NCBI RefSeq assembly: GCF_009711265.1 | Contig: NZ_WMII01000012.1 | Span: 106,168-143,964, forward strand | DNA from: Paracoccus shanxieyensis | GTDB lineage: Bacteria > Pseudomonadota > Alphaproteobacteria > Rhodobacterales > Rhodobacteraceae | Length of the DNA stretch: 37,797 bases | Reading direction: 5' to 3' | Part shown: in pieces, positions 1 to 7,885 of the stretch | Numbering within the stretch: the stretch's first letter is position 1 | Layout of the letters: each line of letters starts with the position of its first letter | Translations under genes and position numbers: made by a program | Notes under the pieces: generated by a model | Told to the model about the DNA's origin: nothing | The model's database searches: none | Seen by the model: only the letters and a program-made list of their open reading frames with translations

Positions 1-126
1 GACCTCAGCGACCTCAGCGACCTCAGCGACCTCAGCGACCTCAGCGACCTCAGCGACCTCAGCGACCTCAGCGACCTCAGCGACCTCAGCGACCTCAGCG
101 ACCTCAGCGACCTCAGCGACCTCAGC
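1..126 (-). repeat. Perfect 9-bp tandem repeat, 14 copies, in-frame coding
   Basis: Positions 1-126 are fourteen exact copies of GACCTCAGC, read on the minus strand as GCT GAG GTC (Ala-Glu-Val). The array touches the left edge, so its full length is unknown. The unit is a multiple of three, so copy-number change keeps the reading frame. The lack of any variation among copies points to recent expansion or ongoing slippage. It lies inside the PopZ-like gene. Confidence 0.97.
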
Positions 127-741
127 GGCGATGGTGGCCTTGGGCTGGCTGGAGATGCTTTTCGCTTGGGCCTTGGGCGCGACCGGGCCGATGAACGGGT
201 CCGCGTTGTGCTGTGCGGGTGCGGGCAAGGCGGTCATTGCGGTTGCGGCCATGATAGGCAGATCGGGCCGTGTCGCGATCATCCGTGCCAAGGCGGCCTC
301 GGCTTCGGCGAACTCGGCCTCTTCCTCGGCGGTCAGGACCGGCTCGGGGGCGTCGATCACCGGCGATGCGGCCACCGTCGCCCGCACCAGATCGGCCATC
401 GAGGTCAGGTTCGGCATCGCTGCGGGCCAGTCGGCGATCATCGTGGGCTGCCACGTCATCGAGGATGCAGCAAGCGCGTCGGTCTGGCAGGTATTCGTGC
501 GGGTCGGGGCATCGGGGACAAGTTGCAAATGCGGCTGCACCGGCACCAGATCGGACTGACCCAGCACCAAGGGCGCATCAGGCTTGGGACCGCTGGTCAG
601 GGGGGGGATGTCGCGGACAGGGCGACCAGGCAGTTGCCGGCCCTTTTCGTCCTGTGCGATCAGGCGGCGGATCGAGGCCAGCACATCGCTGACCACGCCG
701 TCGGAAGCGCCGGGGTCCGGGCGCATCATGTCAGGCTGCAT
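1..741 (-). CDS. PopZ/DUF2497-like acidic protein, 3' end beyond window
   Basis: The frame stays open from an ATG at 741 to the window edge (247 codons, no stop). Residues 17-32 read VSDVLASIRRLIAQDE, which matches the short N-terminal helix of PopZ/DUF2497-type alphaproteobacterial proteins; PopZ builds a polar scaffold that anchors chromosome and signalling proteins. The middle is proline- and acid-rich and looks disordered, with a glutamate-rich helix at about 137-152. From residue 206 to the edge the protein is a perfect (Ala-Glu-Val)14 repeat. The conserved C-terminal oligomerisation domain of PopZ, if present, lies outside the window, so the family call rests on the N-terminal motif and composition. 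The gene starts 26 bp after the tolC stop with a weak AGG ribosome site, so it is probably the last known member of a pcm-tolC-popZ-like operon. It could instead be another Rhodobacterales protein that shares the same N-terminal helix. Confidence 0.72.
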   Translation of the reverse strand, partial: MQPDMMRPDPGASDGVVSDVLASIRRLIAQDEKGRQLPGRPVRDIPPLTSGPKPDAPLVLGQSDLVPVQPHLQLVPDAPTRTNTCQTDALAASSMTWQPTMIADWPAAMPNLTSMADLVRATVAASPVIDAPEPVLTAEEEAEFAEAEAALARMIATRPDLPIMAATAMTALPAPAQHNADPFIGPVAPKAQAKSISSQPKATIAAEVAEVAEVAEVAEVAEVAEVAEVAEVAEVAEVAEVAEVAEV

Positions 742-767
742 GATGCACCTGCACGATGGGGGCGCGG

Positions 768-2165
768 TCAGTCCTTGCCGATGGCGCGCAGCACGCGGTC
801 AAGGCTTTCGCCTTGTCTGCTGGTGAAGGGGGCGTCTTGCACTGCATTGTAATAGGCCGATGGGTCATAGGTCGGGATCCCCAGTTTCAGGTTTTCTACC
901 GTCAACAGACCCATAGCCGAGAGAAGTTGATAATGTGCTAATTGCAGATTGGCTTCCGCCGTAATTTTGTTCGCGCGGGCCTCCAGCAGCGATTGTTCGG
1001 CATCCAGCACGTCCAATGTGGTGCGCGCGCCCAGCGTCGCTTCCTCGCGCACGCCGTTATAGGCCTGCTGCGCGGCGGCGATCTGTTCGTCGATGGCGCC
1101 GATCTGGGCGCGGGCCACATCGATTCCCGCCCAGGCATTGCCCACGGCCTCATCGACCTGCCGCGAGGTGTTCAGCAGCGCCGACCGCGCCGAATCGCGC
1201 TGCGCCATGGCTTTGCGATGCGCGGATGGCAAACGACCGCCGGAATAGATCGTCTGGGACAGGTCCACCCCGATCGAGCCGCCTTCGACCGTCGACGTCT
1301 GGCCGAACCCGTTGACCGAGCGGCTGCGCTCACGCGAGATGCCTGCGGTGCCGGTCAGCGTCGGGTTGCGCTCGGCTGCGGCGGCGGCCACGCCCAGTTC
1401 GGCGGCGGCAGCTTCGCGGCGGGCCTGCTGGATCAGCGGATGCGTGTTGCGGCCGATATCGCGCGCGGCGACCAGCGTGGCGGGCAGTTTCGGCGTCGGC
1501 GGCGGCGGCGACAGGTTCACCGGCGGCTTGCCGGTCGCGGTGCGGAAGCTTTCGCGGGCGATCTGCAAATCGCCCTCGGCGGTGGCCAGATTGGCGCGGG
1601 CCTCGGCCAGTGCCGCATCGGCCTGCGCCACGTCGGTCTGGGTGATCTCACCGACCTCGAAACGGTCAGTGGCGGCGCGTTGTTCCTGCCCGATCACCCG
1701 GACCGAGTTTTCCTGCAGATCGACCTGCTCCATCGCCGACCGCACGTTCAGATAGGACTGGACCGCGCCCAGCAGCACGTCCTGTTCCACCCCGACCAGC
1801 GCGGCACGGGTCGCCAGAACGCTTTCCTTGGCGATGTCGATGGCGATGGCGTTGCGGCCCCAATCGTACAGCGTCATCTGCGCCTGCAGACCGATGCTGG
1901 CCGAATAGCCGTCGATGCCCTCGACATTCTGATAGGTATAGCCCGCCACCCATTGCAGCACGGGCCGCAAGGCCGCGATAGCCGAGGCGGCGTCTTCGTC
2001 GGCGGCCCGCAGCACGGCGCGGTTCTGTTCCAGCAGCGCCGAATGGCGATAGGCCGCAACCAGCGTATCGGCCAGCGTTTCGGCATGGGCGGGCAGGGCC
2101 GCGCCTCCGGCCAGCAACGCCGCCAGAAGCGGCCCTTGCAGGTTCTTCAGCGTCTTGCGCAGCAT
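768..2165 (-). CDS. tolC: TolC-family outer membrane efflux channel
   Basis: This 465-residue protein is a typical TolC/OEP family member, the trimeric outer-membrane duct used by type I secretion systems and RND or MFS pumps. A signal peptide of about 28 residues ends in PAHA before ETLADTL. The body has two related OEP halves of long amphipathic helices; GLQAQMTLYDWGRN (first half) and GVDLSQTIYSGGRLPSA (second half) are the strands entering the beta barrel. The ATG at 2165 is preceded by AAGGGGACA, which fixes the start; the open frame continues further upstream but lacks a signal peptide there. It follows pcm by 22 bp. The RND pump genes at 8956-13253 have no channel gene of their own, so this protein is a plausible partner, but that is inference. 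Confidence 0.93.
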   Translation of the reverse strand: MLRKTLKNLQGPLLAALLAGGAALPAHAETLADTLVAAYRHSALLEQNRAVLRAADEDAASAIAALRPVLQWVAGYTYQNVEGIDGYSASIGLQAQMTLYDWGRNAIAIDIAKESVLATRAALVGVEQDVLLGAVQSYLNVRSAMEQVDLQENSVRVIGQEQRAATDRFEVGEITQTDVAQADAALAEARANLATAEGDLQIARESFRTATGKPPVNLSPPPPTPKLPATLVAARDIGRNTHPLIQQARREAAAAELGVAAAAAERNPTLTGTAGISRERSRSVNGFGQTSTVEGGSIGVDLSQTIYSGGRLPSAHRKAMAQRDSARSALLNTSRQVDEAVGNAWAGIDVARAQIGAIDEQIAAAQQAYNGVREEATLGARTTLDVLDAEQSLLEARANKITAEANLQLAHYQLLSAMGLLTVENLKLGIPTYDPSAYYNAVQDAPFTSRQGESLDRVLRAIGKD

Positions 2166-2187
2166 GGCCTGTCCCCTTGCGTTATCG

Positions 2188-2841
2188 TTACAGCGCGAAA
2201 CCGCGAGCCTTGGTGAAGCCCGGCAGCACCGGCGCATTGGCATTGAAGACGAAGCGCCAGTTGATGCGGCCATCGACCTTGCGGCCGATCTTGGCGATGC
2301 CAAGATTGCCCTCGCGGAAGATGGCGATGACGCGGCCGCCGTCGCGCAGCTGATCGGCCAGCGCGTCGGGCATGGCCTCGATCGCGCCTTCGATCAGCAT
2401 GGCATCATAGGGGGCCTGACTTTTGCAGCCCTCGGCCATCGCGCCCTCGACGACCACGACATTGAAGATGTCCTGCGCAGCCAGCCGGGTCTGGGCTTCG
2501 GCGGCCATGGCCGCGTCTTGCTCGACCGCGACGACGGCTTCGGCGATGCACGAGATGACGGCGGCGGTATAGCCGTAGCCCGCGCCGACCGTCAGCACCA
2601 GATCCGAGGATTGCAGCTCCAGCGCCTCAAGCATCTTGCCCAGGTTGCGCGGCTCCAGCAGCACGCGGTCGCGGGCAATGGCGATGTCGTCGCCGGCATA
2701 GGCGGTGTCGCGGCGGGCGTCGGGCACGAATTGTTCGCGCGCGATGGCCAGCATCGCGTCGATGACGGGGTAGCTGGTCACGTCATTGGGGCGGACCTGG
2801 GTATCGACCATCATGGTGCGACGCTGGGCGAAATCGGTCAT
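2188..2841 (-). CDS. pcm: Protein-L-isoaspartate O-methyltransferase family protein
   Basis: A 217-residue SAM-dependent methyltransferase of the PCMT family, which in its classical form repairs isoaspartyl residues in aged proteins. Motif I is visible as [13 protein letters not shown] (about residues 83-95), followed by the acidic SAM-ribose position in VAVEQD (about 105-110). The active-site segment, usually close to ISAPHMHA in studied enzymes, here reads [14 protein letters not shown] (61-74), so substrate or activity may differ from E. coli Pcm. The start at 2841 (MTDFAQ) is chosen over an upstream in-frame ATG because homologues begin near here; the ribosome site is weak. The gene heads a minus-strand operon with tolC and is divergent from the FAH-family gene across a 111-bp gap that should hold both promoters. 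Confidence 0.82.
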   Translation of the reverse strand: MTDFAQRRTMMVDTQVRPNDVTSYPVIDAMLAIAREQFVPDARRDTAYAGDDIAIARDRVLLEPRNLGKMLEALELQSSDLVLTVGAGYGYTAAVISCIAEAVVAVEQDAAMAAEAQTRLAAQDIFNVVVVEGAMAEGCKSQAPYDAMLIEGAIEAMPDALADQLRDGGRVIAIFREGNLGIAKIGRKVDGRINWRFVFNANAPVLPGFTKARGFAL

Positions 2842-2952
2842 TCTGCGAACCCTGCTTTCGGTTGCTTTCACGTCCTATTGCCACGAAAAATCCGGGCGGG
2901 CAACGTGGCATGGGAATTGCCGCGCGCCTGCGGTCATGACAGAATCCCGGCC

Positions 2953-3645
2953 ATGAGCGATTTCACATTCCCCCCGCCGCCGCCTGCCAGCCTGCCGGTC
3001 CTTGACCGCGACACGCGCTTTCCCGTCAACCGCATCTTCTGCGTGGGCCGCAATTACGCCGCCCATGCCGCCGAGATGGGCAGCGAAGTGGACCGCGAAG
3101 CGCCGTTCTATTTCATCAAATCGGCGCAGGCCGTGGCGCAAAGCGGCGATGTGCTGCCCTATCCGCCCGGCACGCAGGACCTGCATCACGAAATCGAGAT
3201 GGTGGTGGCCATCGGCGCGCCCGGCTTCCGAGTGGCCAAGGCGGACGCGCTGTCGCTGGTCTGGGGCTATGGCTCTGGGCTGGACATGACGCGGCGTGAC
3301 ATTCAGGCCAAGGCCAAGGCCAAGCAGCGCCCATGGGACCTCAGCAAGAATTTTGAAGGCTCCGCCGTTCTGTCGCCCCTTGTTGCCGCCTCAGGCCCCT
3401 TGGGCGACCGGCGCATCAGCCTGACGGTCAATGGCGAGCAGCGGCAGGAGGCCCCGCTGTCCGACATGGTCTGGACGGTCGAGGAACTGATCGCGGACCT
3501 GTCGCAATACTATCACCTGCAACCGGGCGATCTGATCATGACCGGCACCCCGGCAGGTGTCAGCGCCGTCGGCCCCGGCGATGTGCTGGAAGGCGGGGTC
3601 GAAGGTCTGCCGCCTGTGCAACTGACCCTCGGCAACCCGGAATAG
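2953..3645 (+). CDS. Fumarylacetoacetate hydrolase (FAH) family protein
   Basis: A 230-residue cytosolic single-domain FAH-fold enzyme. The N-terminal half has IFCVGRNYAAHAAEMG (28-43), the signature of the acylpyruvate hydrolase / oxaloacetate tautomerase-like branch. The metal site is visible as LHHEIEMVVAIG (E80 and E82) with D111 in GSGLDMTRRD; KNFEGSAV (132-139) and TGTPAGV (197-203) are further family motifs. Members cleave C-C bonds in 2,4-diketo acids or decarboxylate/tautomerise oxaloacetate; the exact substrate cannot be read from sequence. The ATG at 2953 is chosen because family homology begins there; upstream codons overlap the pcm promoter region. Its neighbours are not part of an obvious aromatic-degradation cluster. 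Confidence 0.9.
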   Translation: MSDFTFPPPPPASLPVLDRDTRFPVNRIFCVGRNYAAHAAEMGSEVDREAPFYFIKSAQAVAQSGDVLPYPPGTQDLHHEIEMVVAIGAPGFRVAKADALSLVWGYGSGLDMTRRDIQAKAKAKQRPWDLSKNFEGSAVLSPLVAASGPLGDRRISLTVNGEQRQEAPLSDMVWTVEELIADLSQYYHLQPGDLIMTGTPAGVSAVGPGDVLEGGVEGLPPVQLTLGNPE

Positions 3646-3666
3646 GCTGCGATCCCCGCGAATGCG

Positions 3667-4095
3667 TCAGGCGCCGGTCGCAGGCGCCTGCCACTCCATC
3701 ACCATCTGGGTCTGCGTGACAATGGCGGCGGTCTTGCCGTCGCCGCGCGTGATCGTGGTCTGCCAGATCTGGGTCTTGCGGCCCTTGTGCAGCGGAATGC
3801 TGCGCCCGGTCGCCACGTCGCCGATTCGCACCGGGCGCAGGAAATTCGTCTTGCTTTCGATGGTGGTCGTGGCCTCGCCCTTGCCAAGATTCACCATCGT
3901 GCCGATGCCGCCCAGCGTGTCGGCAAAGGCCATGATGGCCCCGCCATGCAGCACGCCGTTCACATTGGAAAGTTCGGCGGTGGCGGGCATTTCGGCCTGC
4001 ACCTCATCCGGCTCGGCCGAGATCAGGCGGATGCCCAGCCGCCGCGCCAGATGCGGGCGGTCGGGATCCAGTTCCAGCTTGTCATAGATCGTCAT
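3667..4095 (-). CDS. PaaI-type hotdog-fold acyl-CoA thioesterase
   Basis: A 142-residue single hotdog-domain protein of the PaaI/DUF4442-like thioesterase group. NVNGVLHGGAIMAFADT (45-61) is the central-helix motif: N46, the HGG turn at 50-52 and D59 are positions that in relatives build the active site at the dimer interface. FLRPVR and the repeated beta strands at the C terminus complete the fold. Such enzymes hydrolyse acyl- or aryl-CoA esters; the substrate is not predictable. It is convergent with the FAH gene (21 bp between stops) and lies downstream of the metallopeptidase gene on the same strand, separated from it by a strong stem-loop. Confidence 0.88.
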   Translation of the reverse strand: MTIYDKLELDPDRPHLARRLGIRLISAEPDEVQAEMPATAELSNVNGVLHGGAIMAFADTLGGIGTMVNLGKGEATTTIESKTNFLRPVRIGDVATGRSIPLHKGRKTQIWQTTITRGDGKTAAIVTQTQMVMEWQAPATGA

Positions 4096-4126
4096 GGCAT
4101 GTCCATTTTTGCGGCCATGCTGCGTT

Positions 4127-4155
4127 GCGGCCCGGCCAAGGTCAAGCCGGGCCGC
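4127..4155 (-). terminator. Stem-loop between metallopeptidase and thioesterase genes
   Basis: GCGGCCCGGC (4127-4136) and GCCGGGCCGC (4146-4155) form a perfect 10-bp GC stem with a 9-nt loop. It lies just past the stop codon of the minus-strand metallopeptidase and ahead of the thioesterase start. No U-tract follows on the minus transcript, so it is an intrinsic-terminator-like or mRNA-end-stabilising hairpin rather than a textbook terminator. Confidence 0.5.
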
Positions 4156-4164
4156 CCTTCGGGG

Positions 4165-5184
4165 CTATTGCGCCATCTGCGGCGGGGCCGTGTCGGCCTG
4201 AGGCTGTTGCTGCTCGGGCACCATCAGGCCGCCGCGCGACAGCCATTCATGCGCAAAGCGCAGTTTGCGCCGCGTCATGTCGGTCAGCACGAAGGGATAG
4301 ACATCGGGATTGTCCAGCGCCCGGTTGATTTCATTCACCGCCAGCGCCACGGCGATGGCGACGGTCAGAAGATGTTCGCCGTCCTGATCGGCATAGGCGT
4401 CATAACCGGGTGCCGGAATGTCCGGCCCCGTCAGCCCGGTCGCCATCAGGCTGTCGGTCATGTCGGTCAGGTGCAGCACATGCGCCGAAGTTTCGGCCCA
4501 GTCCTCATGCGGGTGCATGGTGGCGTATTCGGTGATGTAATCCTGTCCCGGATCCTTGGGATGCGCGTAATGCTGCTTCAGCGCGTCGCCGTAATCGGCG
4601 CGCTCATCGCCGAACAATTCGCGGAACTGCGGCAGGAAACCCGGCAGGGGCGACAGCCGCTCGAACAGGAAATGCGAGATCTCGTGCCGCATATGCCCCA
4701 CCATCGAGCGGTACAGCTCACCCAGCTGCTCCTTGCGCATGACGCGGGTGGCATCGTCGGCCTCGACCACGTTGATGGTGATGACGCCATCGGCATGGCC
4801 CATTGTGACATGGACCTCATCCTGCGCCACATGCTCGGACAGCATCTTGAAGATCGGGCGCGGGCCACTGTCGGCATTGGTGAACCAGCCCCAGCGCGCC
4901 AGATTGGCCAGCACCCAGCGCTTCGCGGCCTCACTGTCGGCCAGAAGCTTCTGGTTGCCCTCGACCGACAGATCGGGGATGGTCTCGGTCATCGCGCAGG
5001 ACCGGCACAGGCCGTTCGTCTCGGCCATCCAGTTGCAACCAAGATCCGTCAGGTTGGAACACGGCGTGACGTTGGCGGCGAACCGGCCTGCTTCGGGGTC
5101 GAATACCAAAGGTGCGCCGCAGGCGCATACGGTGTTGTGAAAATAGACACGTTGTCCGCAGACGGGGCATTCAAGACGCTGCAT
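4165..5184 (-). CDS. Putative zinc-binding metallopeptidase with N-terminal zinc ribbons
   Basis: A 339-residue protein of the alphaproteobacterial putative zinc-binding metallopeptidase family. The N terminus has cysteine pairs C6/C9 and C20/C22, then C42, C50 and C60/C63, consistent with zinc-ribbon modules. The gluzincin-like motif is GHMRHEISHF (164-173) with H167, E168 and H171; HPHEDWAETSAH further on supplies a third conserved His/Glu region. There is no signal peptide, so it is probably cytosolic. The C terminus ends in a Gln/Pro-rich tail. Peptidase activity is predicted from the motif only; no substrate is known to me. It is divergent from the aldo/keto reductase gene. Confidence 0.85.
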   Translation of the reverse strand: MQRLECPVCGQRVYFHNTVCACGAPLVFDPEAGRFAANVTPCSNLTDLGCNWMAETNGLCRSCAMTETIPDLSVEGNQKLLADSEAAKRWVLANLARWGWFTNADSGPRPIFKMLSEHVAQDEVHVTMGHADGVITINVVEADDATRVMRKEQLGELYRSMVGHMRHEISHFLFERLSPLPGFLPQFRELFGDERADYGDALKQHYAHPKDPGQDYITEYATMHPHEDWAETSAHVLHLTDMTDSLMATGLTGPDIPAPGYDAYADQDGEHLLTVAIAVALAVNEINRALDNPDVYPFVLTDMTRRKLRFAHEWLSRGGLMVPEQQQPQADTAPPQMAQ

Positions 5185-5288
5185 GTTCGGTCGCTCTTTC
5201 TCATGAGGTCACTTGGTGGGCATCATTAACTTTGGTGACAGGCCGGCATCCGCCCGGCCGGATGGCGGGCCGCAGCAAGGATGAAAGC

Positions 5289-6122
5289 ATGATCCCACGC
5301 ATCAAACTTCCCGATGGTGAAACGGTTCCGACGCTGGGGCAGGGGACATGGATGATGGCCGAGAAACCGGCCCGCCGACGCGACGAAATCGCGGCCCTGC
5401 GCCGGGGGCTGGACCTTGGCATGACGCTGATCGACACCGCCGAGATGTATGCCGAAGGCGAGGCCGAACTGCTGGTGGCCGAGGCGATCTCGGGGCGGCG
5501 CGATCAGGTCTTTCTGGTCAGCAAGGCCTATCCCTGGCACGGCTCGGCATCCCAGCTGCCCTTGGCCTGCGCGCGCAGCCTGAAGCGTCTGGGGACCGAC
5601 CGGATCGACCTTTACCTGCTGCATTGGCGCGGCGATGTGCCCTTGGCCGAAACCGTGGCGGCGATGGAAAAGCTGCGCGATTCCGGCCATATCAGGCATT
5701 GGGGCGTCAGCAATTTCGACACCGCCGACATGGCCGAACTGATCGAGGCGGGCGGCTGGCGCTGCGCGGTGAACCAGATCCTTTACAACCTGACCCGGCG
5801 CGGCCCGGAATGGGATCTGCTGCCATGGATGGCGCAGCGCGGCATTCCCGCCATGGCCTATAGCCCGGTCGAACAGGGCCGGCTGGCGGGGCATCCGGGG
5901 CTGGCGCGCATGGGGGCGCAGCTTGGCCTTACCGCGGCGCAGCTTGCCTTGGCATGGGTGCTGAACCGCTCGGACATGATCGCGATCCCGAAAGCCGCCG
6001 ATCCCGAACATGTGACCGCCAACCTGCGCGCGGTCGAACTGGGCCTGACCCCATCGGTCGTGGATGAGCTTGACCGGCTGTTCGCGCCGCCCGACCATGC
6101 CCGCCCGCTGGAAATGATATGA
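5289..6122 (+). CDS. Aldo/keto reductase
   Basis: A 277-residue cytosolic NAD(P)H-dependent oxidoreductase with an AKR TIM barrel. The catalytic tetrad is visible: D49 and Y54 in LIDTAEMYAEG, K79 in LVSKAYPW, H112 in YLLHWRG. HIRHWGVSNFDT and the cofactor-binding segment IAIPKAADPEHV near the C terminus are also present. The length is typical for short bacterial AKRs. The ATG at 5289 follows AAGGA by 7 nt; an ATG at 5281 is out of frame and meets a stop at once. The substrate is unknown; the group reduces aldehydes and keto-sugars. The gene precedes the fucU-like gene by 91 bp on the same strand, so a role in sugar metabolism is possible but not shown. Confidence 0.92.
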   Translation: MIPRIKLPDGETVPTLGQGTWMMAEKPARRRDEIAALRRGLDLGMTLIDTAEMYAEGEAELLVAEAISGRRDQVFLVSKAYPWHGSASQLPLACARSLKRLGTDRIDLYLLHWRGDVPLAETVAAMEKLRDSGHIRHWGVSNFDTADMAELIEAGGWRCAVNQILYNLTRRGPEWDLLPWMAQRGIPAMAYSPVEQGRLAGHPGLARMGAQLGLTAAQLALAWVLNRSDMIAIPKAADPEHVTANLRAVELGLTPSVVDELDRLFAPPDHARPLEMI

Positions 6123-6213
6123 CCGCCTCGGCCATTGACGCCGCGACGAACTGGGCCTTTCTTGGCGCAAGACGCAAAACCCCCGGCAAGGGGGACAAGA
6201 ACCGAGGTGGGCC

Positions 6214-6666
6214 ATGCTCAGAGGAATCGATCCGCGCATTTCGCCGGAACTGCTTTATGTACTTGCCCAGATGGGGCATGGCGACGATCTGGCGATCGTC
6301 GACCGGAATTTCCCGGCGGCGGCACTGGCCCGGCATCTGCCCTGCAAGCAGGTGCTGCAGATCGGCGCAAGGCTGCAGGGGGCGGTGCAGCTGGTGACCA
6401 GCCTCATGCCGCTGGATACGTTCGTGCCTGCGGCGGCGACGACGATGCAGGTGGTCGACAATCCCGAACTGGTCCCCGAACCCGTGGCCGAGATCATCCC
6501 GCTGATCGAAAAGGCCGGATCTGATCTGCAATCCGTGGACCGCTTCGGCTTTTACGACCTGACGCGCTCCAGCTTTGCGATCCTTCAGACCATCGACACC
6601 CGGCCCTATGGCAATGTCATCCTGAAAAAAGGCGTTCTGCCGGTTTTGGCCGCGACCCCGCAATAA
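6214..6666 (+). CDS. fucU: RbsD/FucU family sugar mutarotase
   Basis: A 150-residue RbsD/FucU protein, a family that interconverts anomers or ring forms of sugars (L-fucose mutarotase, D-ribose pyranase) as a ring-shaped oligomer. The N terminus has the conserved LAQMGHGDDLAIVDRNFP with catalytic His22, and the C terminus has the hallmark YGNVILKKGVLP. The length fits FucU better than RbsD. The start is supported by GAGG at 6204-6207. The next gene, 63 bp downstream, is an SDR resembling dehydrogenases of non-phosphorylating deoxy-sugar routes, which supports an L-fucose-like substrate. No transporter, lactonase or dehydratase of such a route is in the window. Confidence 0.87.
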   Translation: MLRGIDPRISPELLYVLAQMGHGDDLAIVDRNFPAAALARHLPCKQVLQIGARLQGAVQLVTSLMPLDTFVPAAATTMQVVDNPELVPEPVAEIIPLIEKAGSDLQSVDRFGFYDLTRSSFAILQTIDTRPYGNVILKKGVLPVLAATPQ

Positions 6667-6729
6667 GCCATTGCAAACCTGTCAGGGCCGGGCAAACCTG
6701 CCGCCGAAATCTTGCAGGAGGGGAGCATC

Positions 6730-7479
6730 ATGGCAGGGCAGGGTCGTCTGGACGGGAAGCGCATTCTGATCACGGCAGCAGGGCAGGGCATCGGTCGCGC
6801 CACCGCGCTGGCCTGTGCCGCCGAAGGCGCGCAGGTGATCGCGACGGATCTTCGCGCCGAATTGCTGGACGGGCTGGACGGCATGCGCACCGAGCTTCTG
6901 GACGTGACCGATGCCGATGCGATTGCCCGGCTTGCGGCCGATCTGGGGGATCTGGACGGCATCTTCAACTGCGCGGGTGTGGTGCATGGCGGCACCGTGC
7001 TTGACATCGACGATGCCGACTGGGCCTTTGCCTTCGATCTGAACGTGACGGCGATGATGCGGATGATCCGCGCGTTTTTGCCCGGAATGCTCAGCCGCGC
7101 GCAGCAGTCGGGCTCGGTCTCTATCGTGAACATGGCGTCGATGGCCAGCTCGCTCAAGGGCTTTCCGAACCGCACGACCTATGGCGCCAGCAAGGCCGCC
7201 GTCATCGGGCTGACCAAGGGCGTGGCCGCGGATTTCGTCAAACAGGGCGTGCGCTGCAATGCGCTCTGCCCCGGTACGGTCGACACGCCCAGCCTGCGCG
7301 GCCGCATCGCATCGGCGGCCGATCCCGTTCAGGCGGAAAAGGACTTCATCGCGCGCCAACCCATGGGACGGCTTGCCACGGTCGAGGACATCGCCCCGAT
7401 GGTGGTCTATCTGCTCTCGGATGACAGCCGCTTCGTCACCGGTCAGGCGATGCTGGTCGATGGCGGCGTGACGATCTGA
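6730..7479 (+). CDS. SDR oxidoreductase, BDH2/DHRS6-like
   Basis: A 249-residue classical short-chain dehydrogenase. The NAD-binding glycine motif is TAAGQGIG (15-22), FNCAG (79-83) is the second family motif, and the catalytic set is N105, S137 in NMASMAS, Y151 and K155 in TTYGASKAAV. From recall, the sequence closely resembles human BDH2/DHRS6 over its full length, including the segments FNCAGVVHGGTVLD, VAADFVKQGVRCN and CPGTVDTPSLRGRI. Related bacterial enzymes include 2-keto-3-deoxy-L-fuconate dehydrogenases; the fucU neighbour favours that role over hydroxybutyrate oxidation. The ATG at 6730 is preceded by an AGGAGGGG ribosome site. It is convergent with the next gene, only 3 bp between stops. 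Confidence 0.9.
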   Translation: MAGQGRLDGKRILITAAGQGIGRATALACAAEGAQVIATDLRAELLDGLDGMRTELLDVTDADAIARLAADLGDLDGIFNCAGVVHGGTVLDIDDADWAFAFDLNVTAMMRMIRAFLPGMLSRAQQSGSVSIVNMASMASSLKGFPNRTTYGASKAAVIGLTKGVAADFVKQGVRCNALCPGTVDTPSLRGRIASAADPVQAEKDFIARQPMGRLATVEDIAPMVVYLLSDDSRFVTGQAMLVDGGVTI

Positions 7480-7482
7480 TCT

Positions 7483-7821
7483 TCAGCAGGTGGCTGGCGC
7501 GGGTTCGGGCTGGCCACGCAGATCCAGACCACGCGCGGTCGGCGGCTGCCATGTATTGGTGTGCTGACTTCCGCCCGAGGGGTTGGTGCCGATATGCGAC
7601 CCGCCCGTGCCGCCGCTCCACCCGGTCGAGCCGGAATTCGACGGCGCGGTGGCATCGGCTCCAGCAACATCCTTGGTCGCAGGCTCGGCCAGTTGCTGAC
7701 ATTCGGGCGATTTCAGGGTGTCAGCCTTGGTGGCCTCGGCCTTGGGCGCATCCTGCGCCGATACGGGCAGAGCACCCAGCATCAACGCGGCACAAAGCGG
7801 CAAAATGGCGCGATACATCAT
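7483..7821 (-). CDS. Small secreted Gly/Ser/Thr-rich protein of unknown function
   Basis: A 112-residue protein with a clear signal peptide (MMYRAILPLC to VSAQ, cleavage near residue 23). The mature part starts with an Ala/Lys/Asp stretch and an early cysteine (C41). Then follows a low-complexity zone, SNSGSTGWSGGTGGSHIGTN at 61-80, then HTNTWQPPTARGLDLRG and a terminal cysteine (C112). The two mature cysteines could form a disulfide in the periplasm. AGGAG lies 8 nt before the ATG at 7821. I do not recognise a domain. It lies downstream of selD on the same strand but after a 97-bp gap that carries a gene-end motif, so it may have its own promoter. Confidence 0.75.
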   Translation of the reverse strand: MMYRAILPLCAALMLGALPVSAQDAPKAEATKADTLKSPECQQLAEPATKDVAGADATAPSNSGSTGWSGGTGGSHIGTNPSGGSQHTNTWQPPTARGLDLRGQPEPAPATC

Positions 7822-7885
7822 GGGCAGGGCTCCTGAACAAGGCGCCAGCCCAACGCAAGGCCGGATCAGGGGTTCCCCCTCAGGC

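Noticed and set aside
1..126. Possible CRISPR array because of regular short repeats.
   Set aside because: There are no spacers; the 9-bp units are directly adjacent and read in frame as Ala-Glu-Val.
5247..5264. CATCCG/CGGATG inverted repeat in the aldo/keto reductase leader.
   Set aside because: A 6-bp stem in GC-rich DNA is likely by chance and has no resemblance to a known operator.
6180..6194. CCCCC/GGGGG hairpin between the aldo/keto reductase and fucU genes.
   Set aside because: Only a 5-bp stem with no T-run, and it is immediately upstream of the next gene's ribosome site; too weak to call a terminator.
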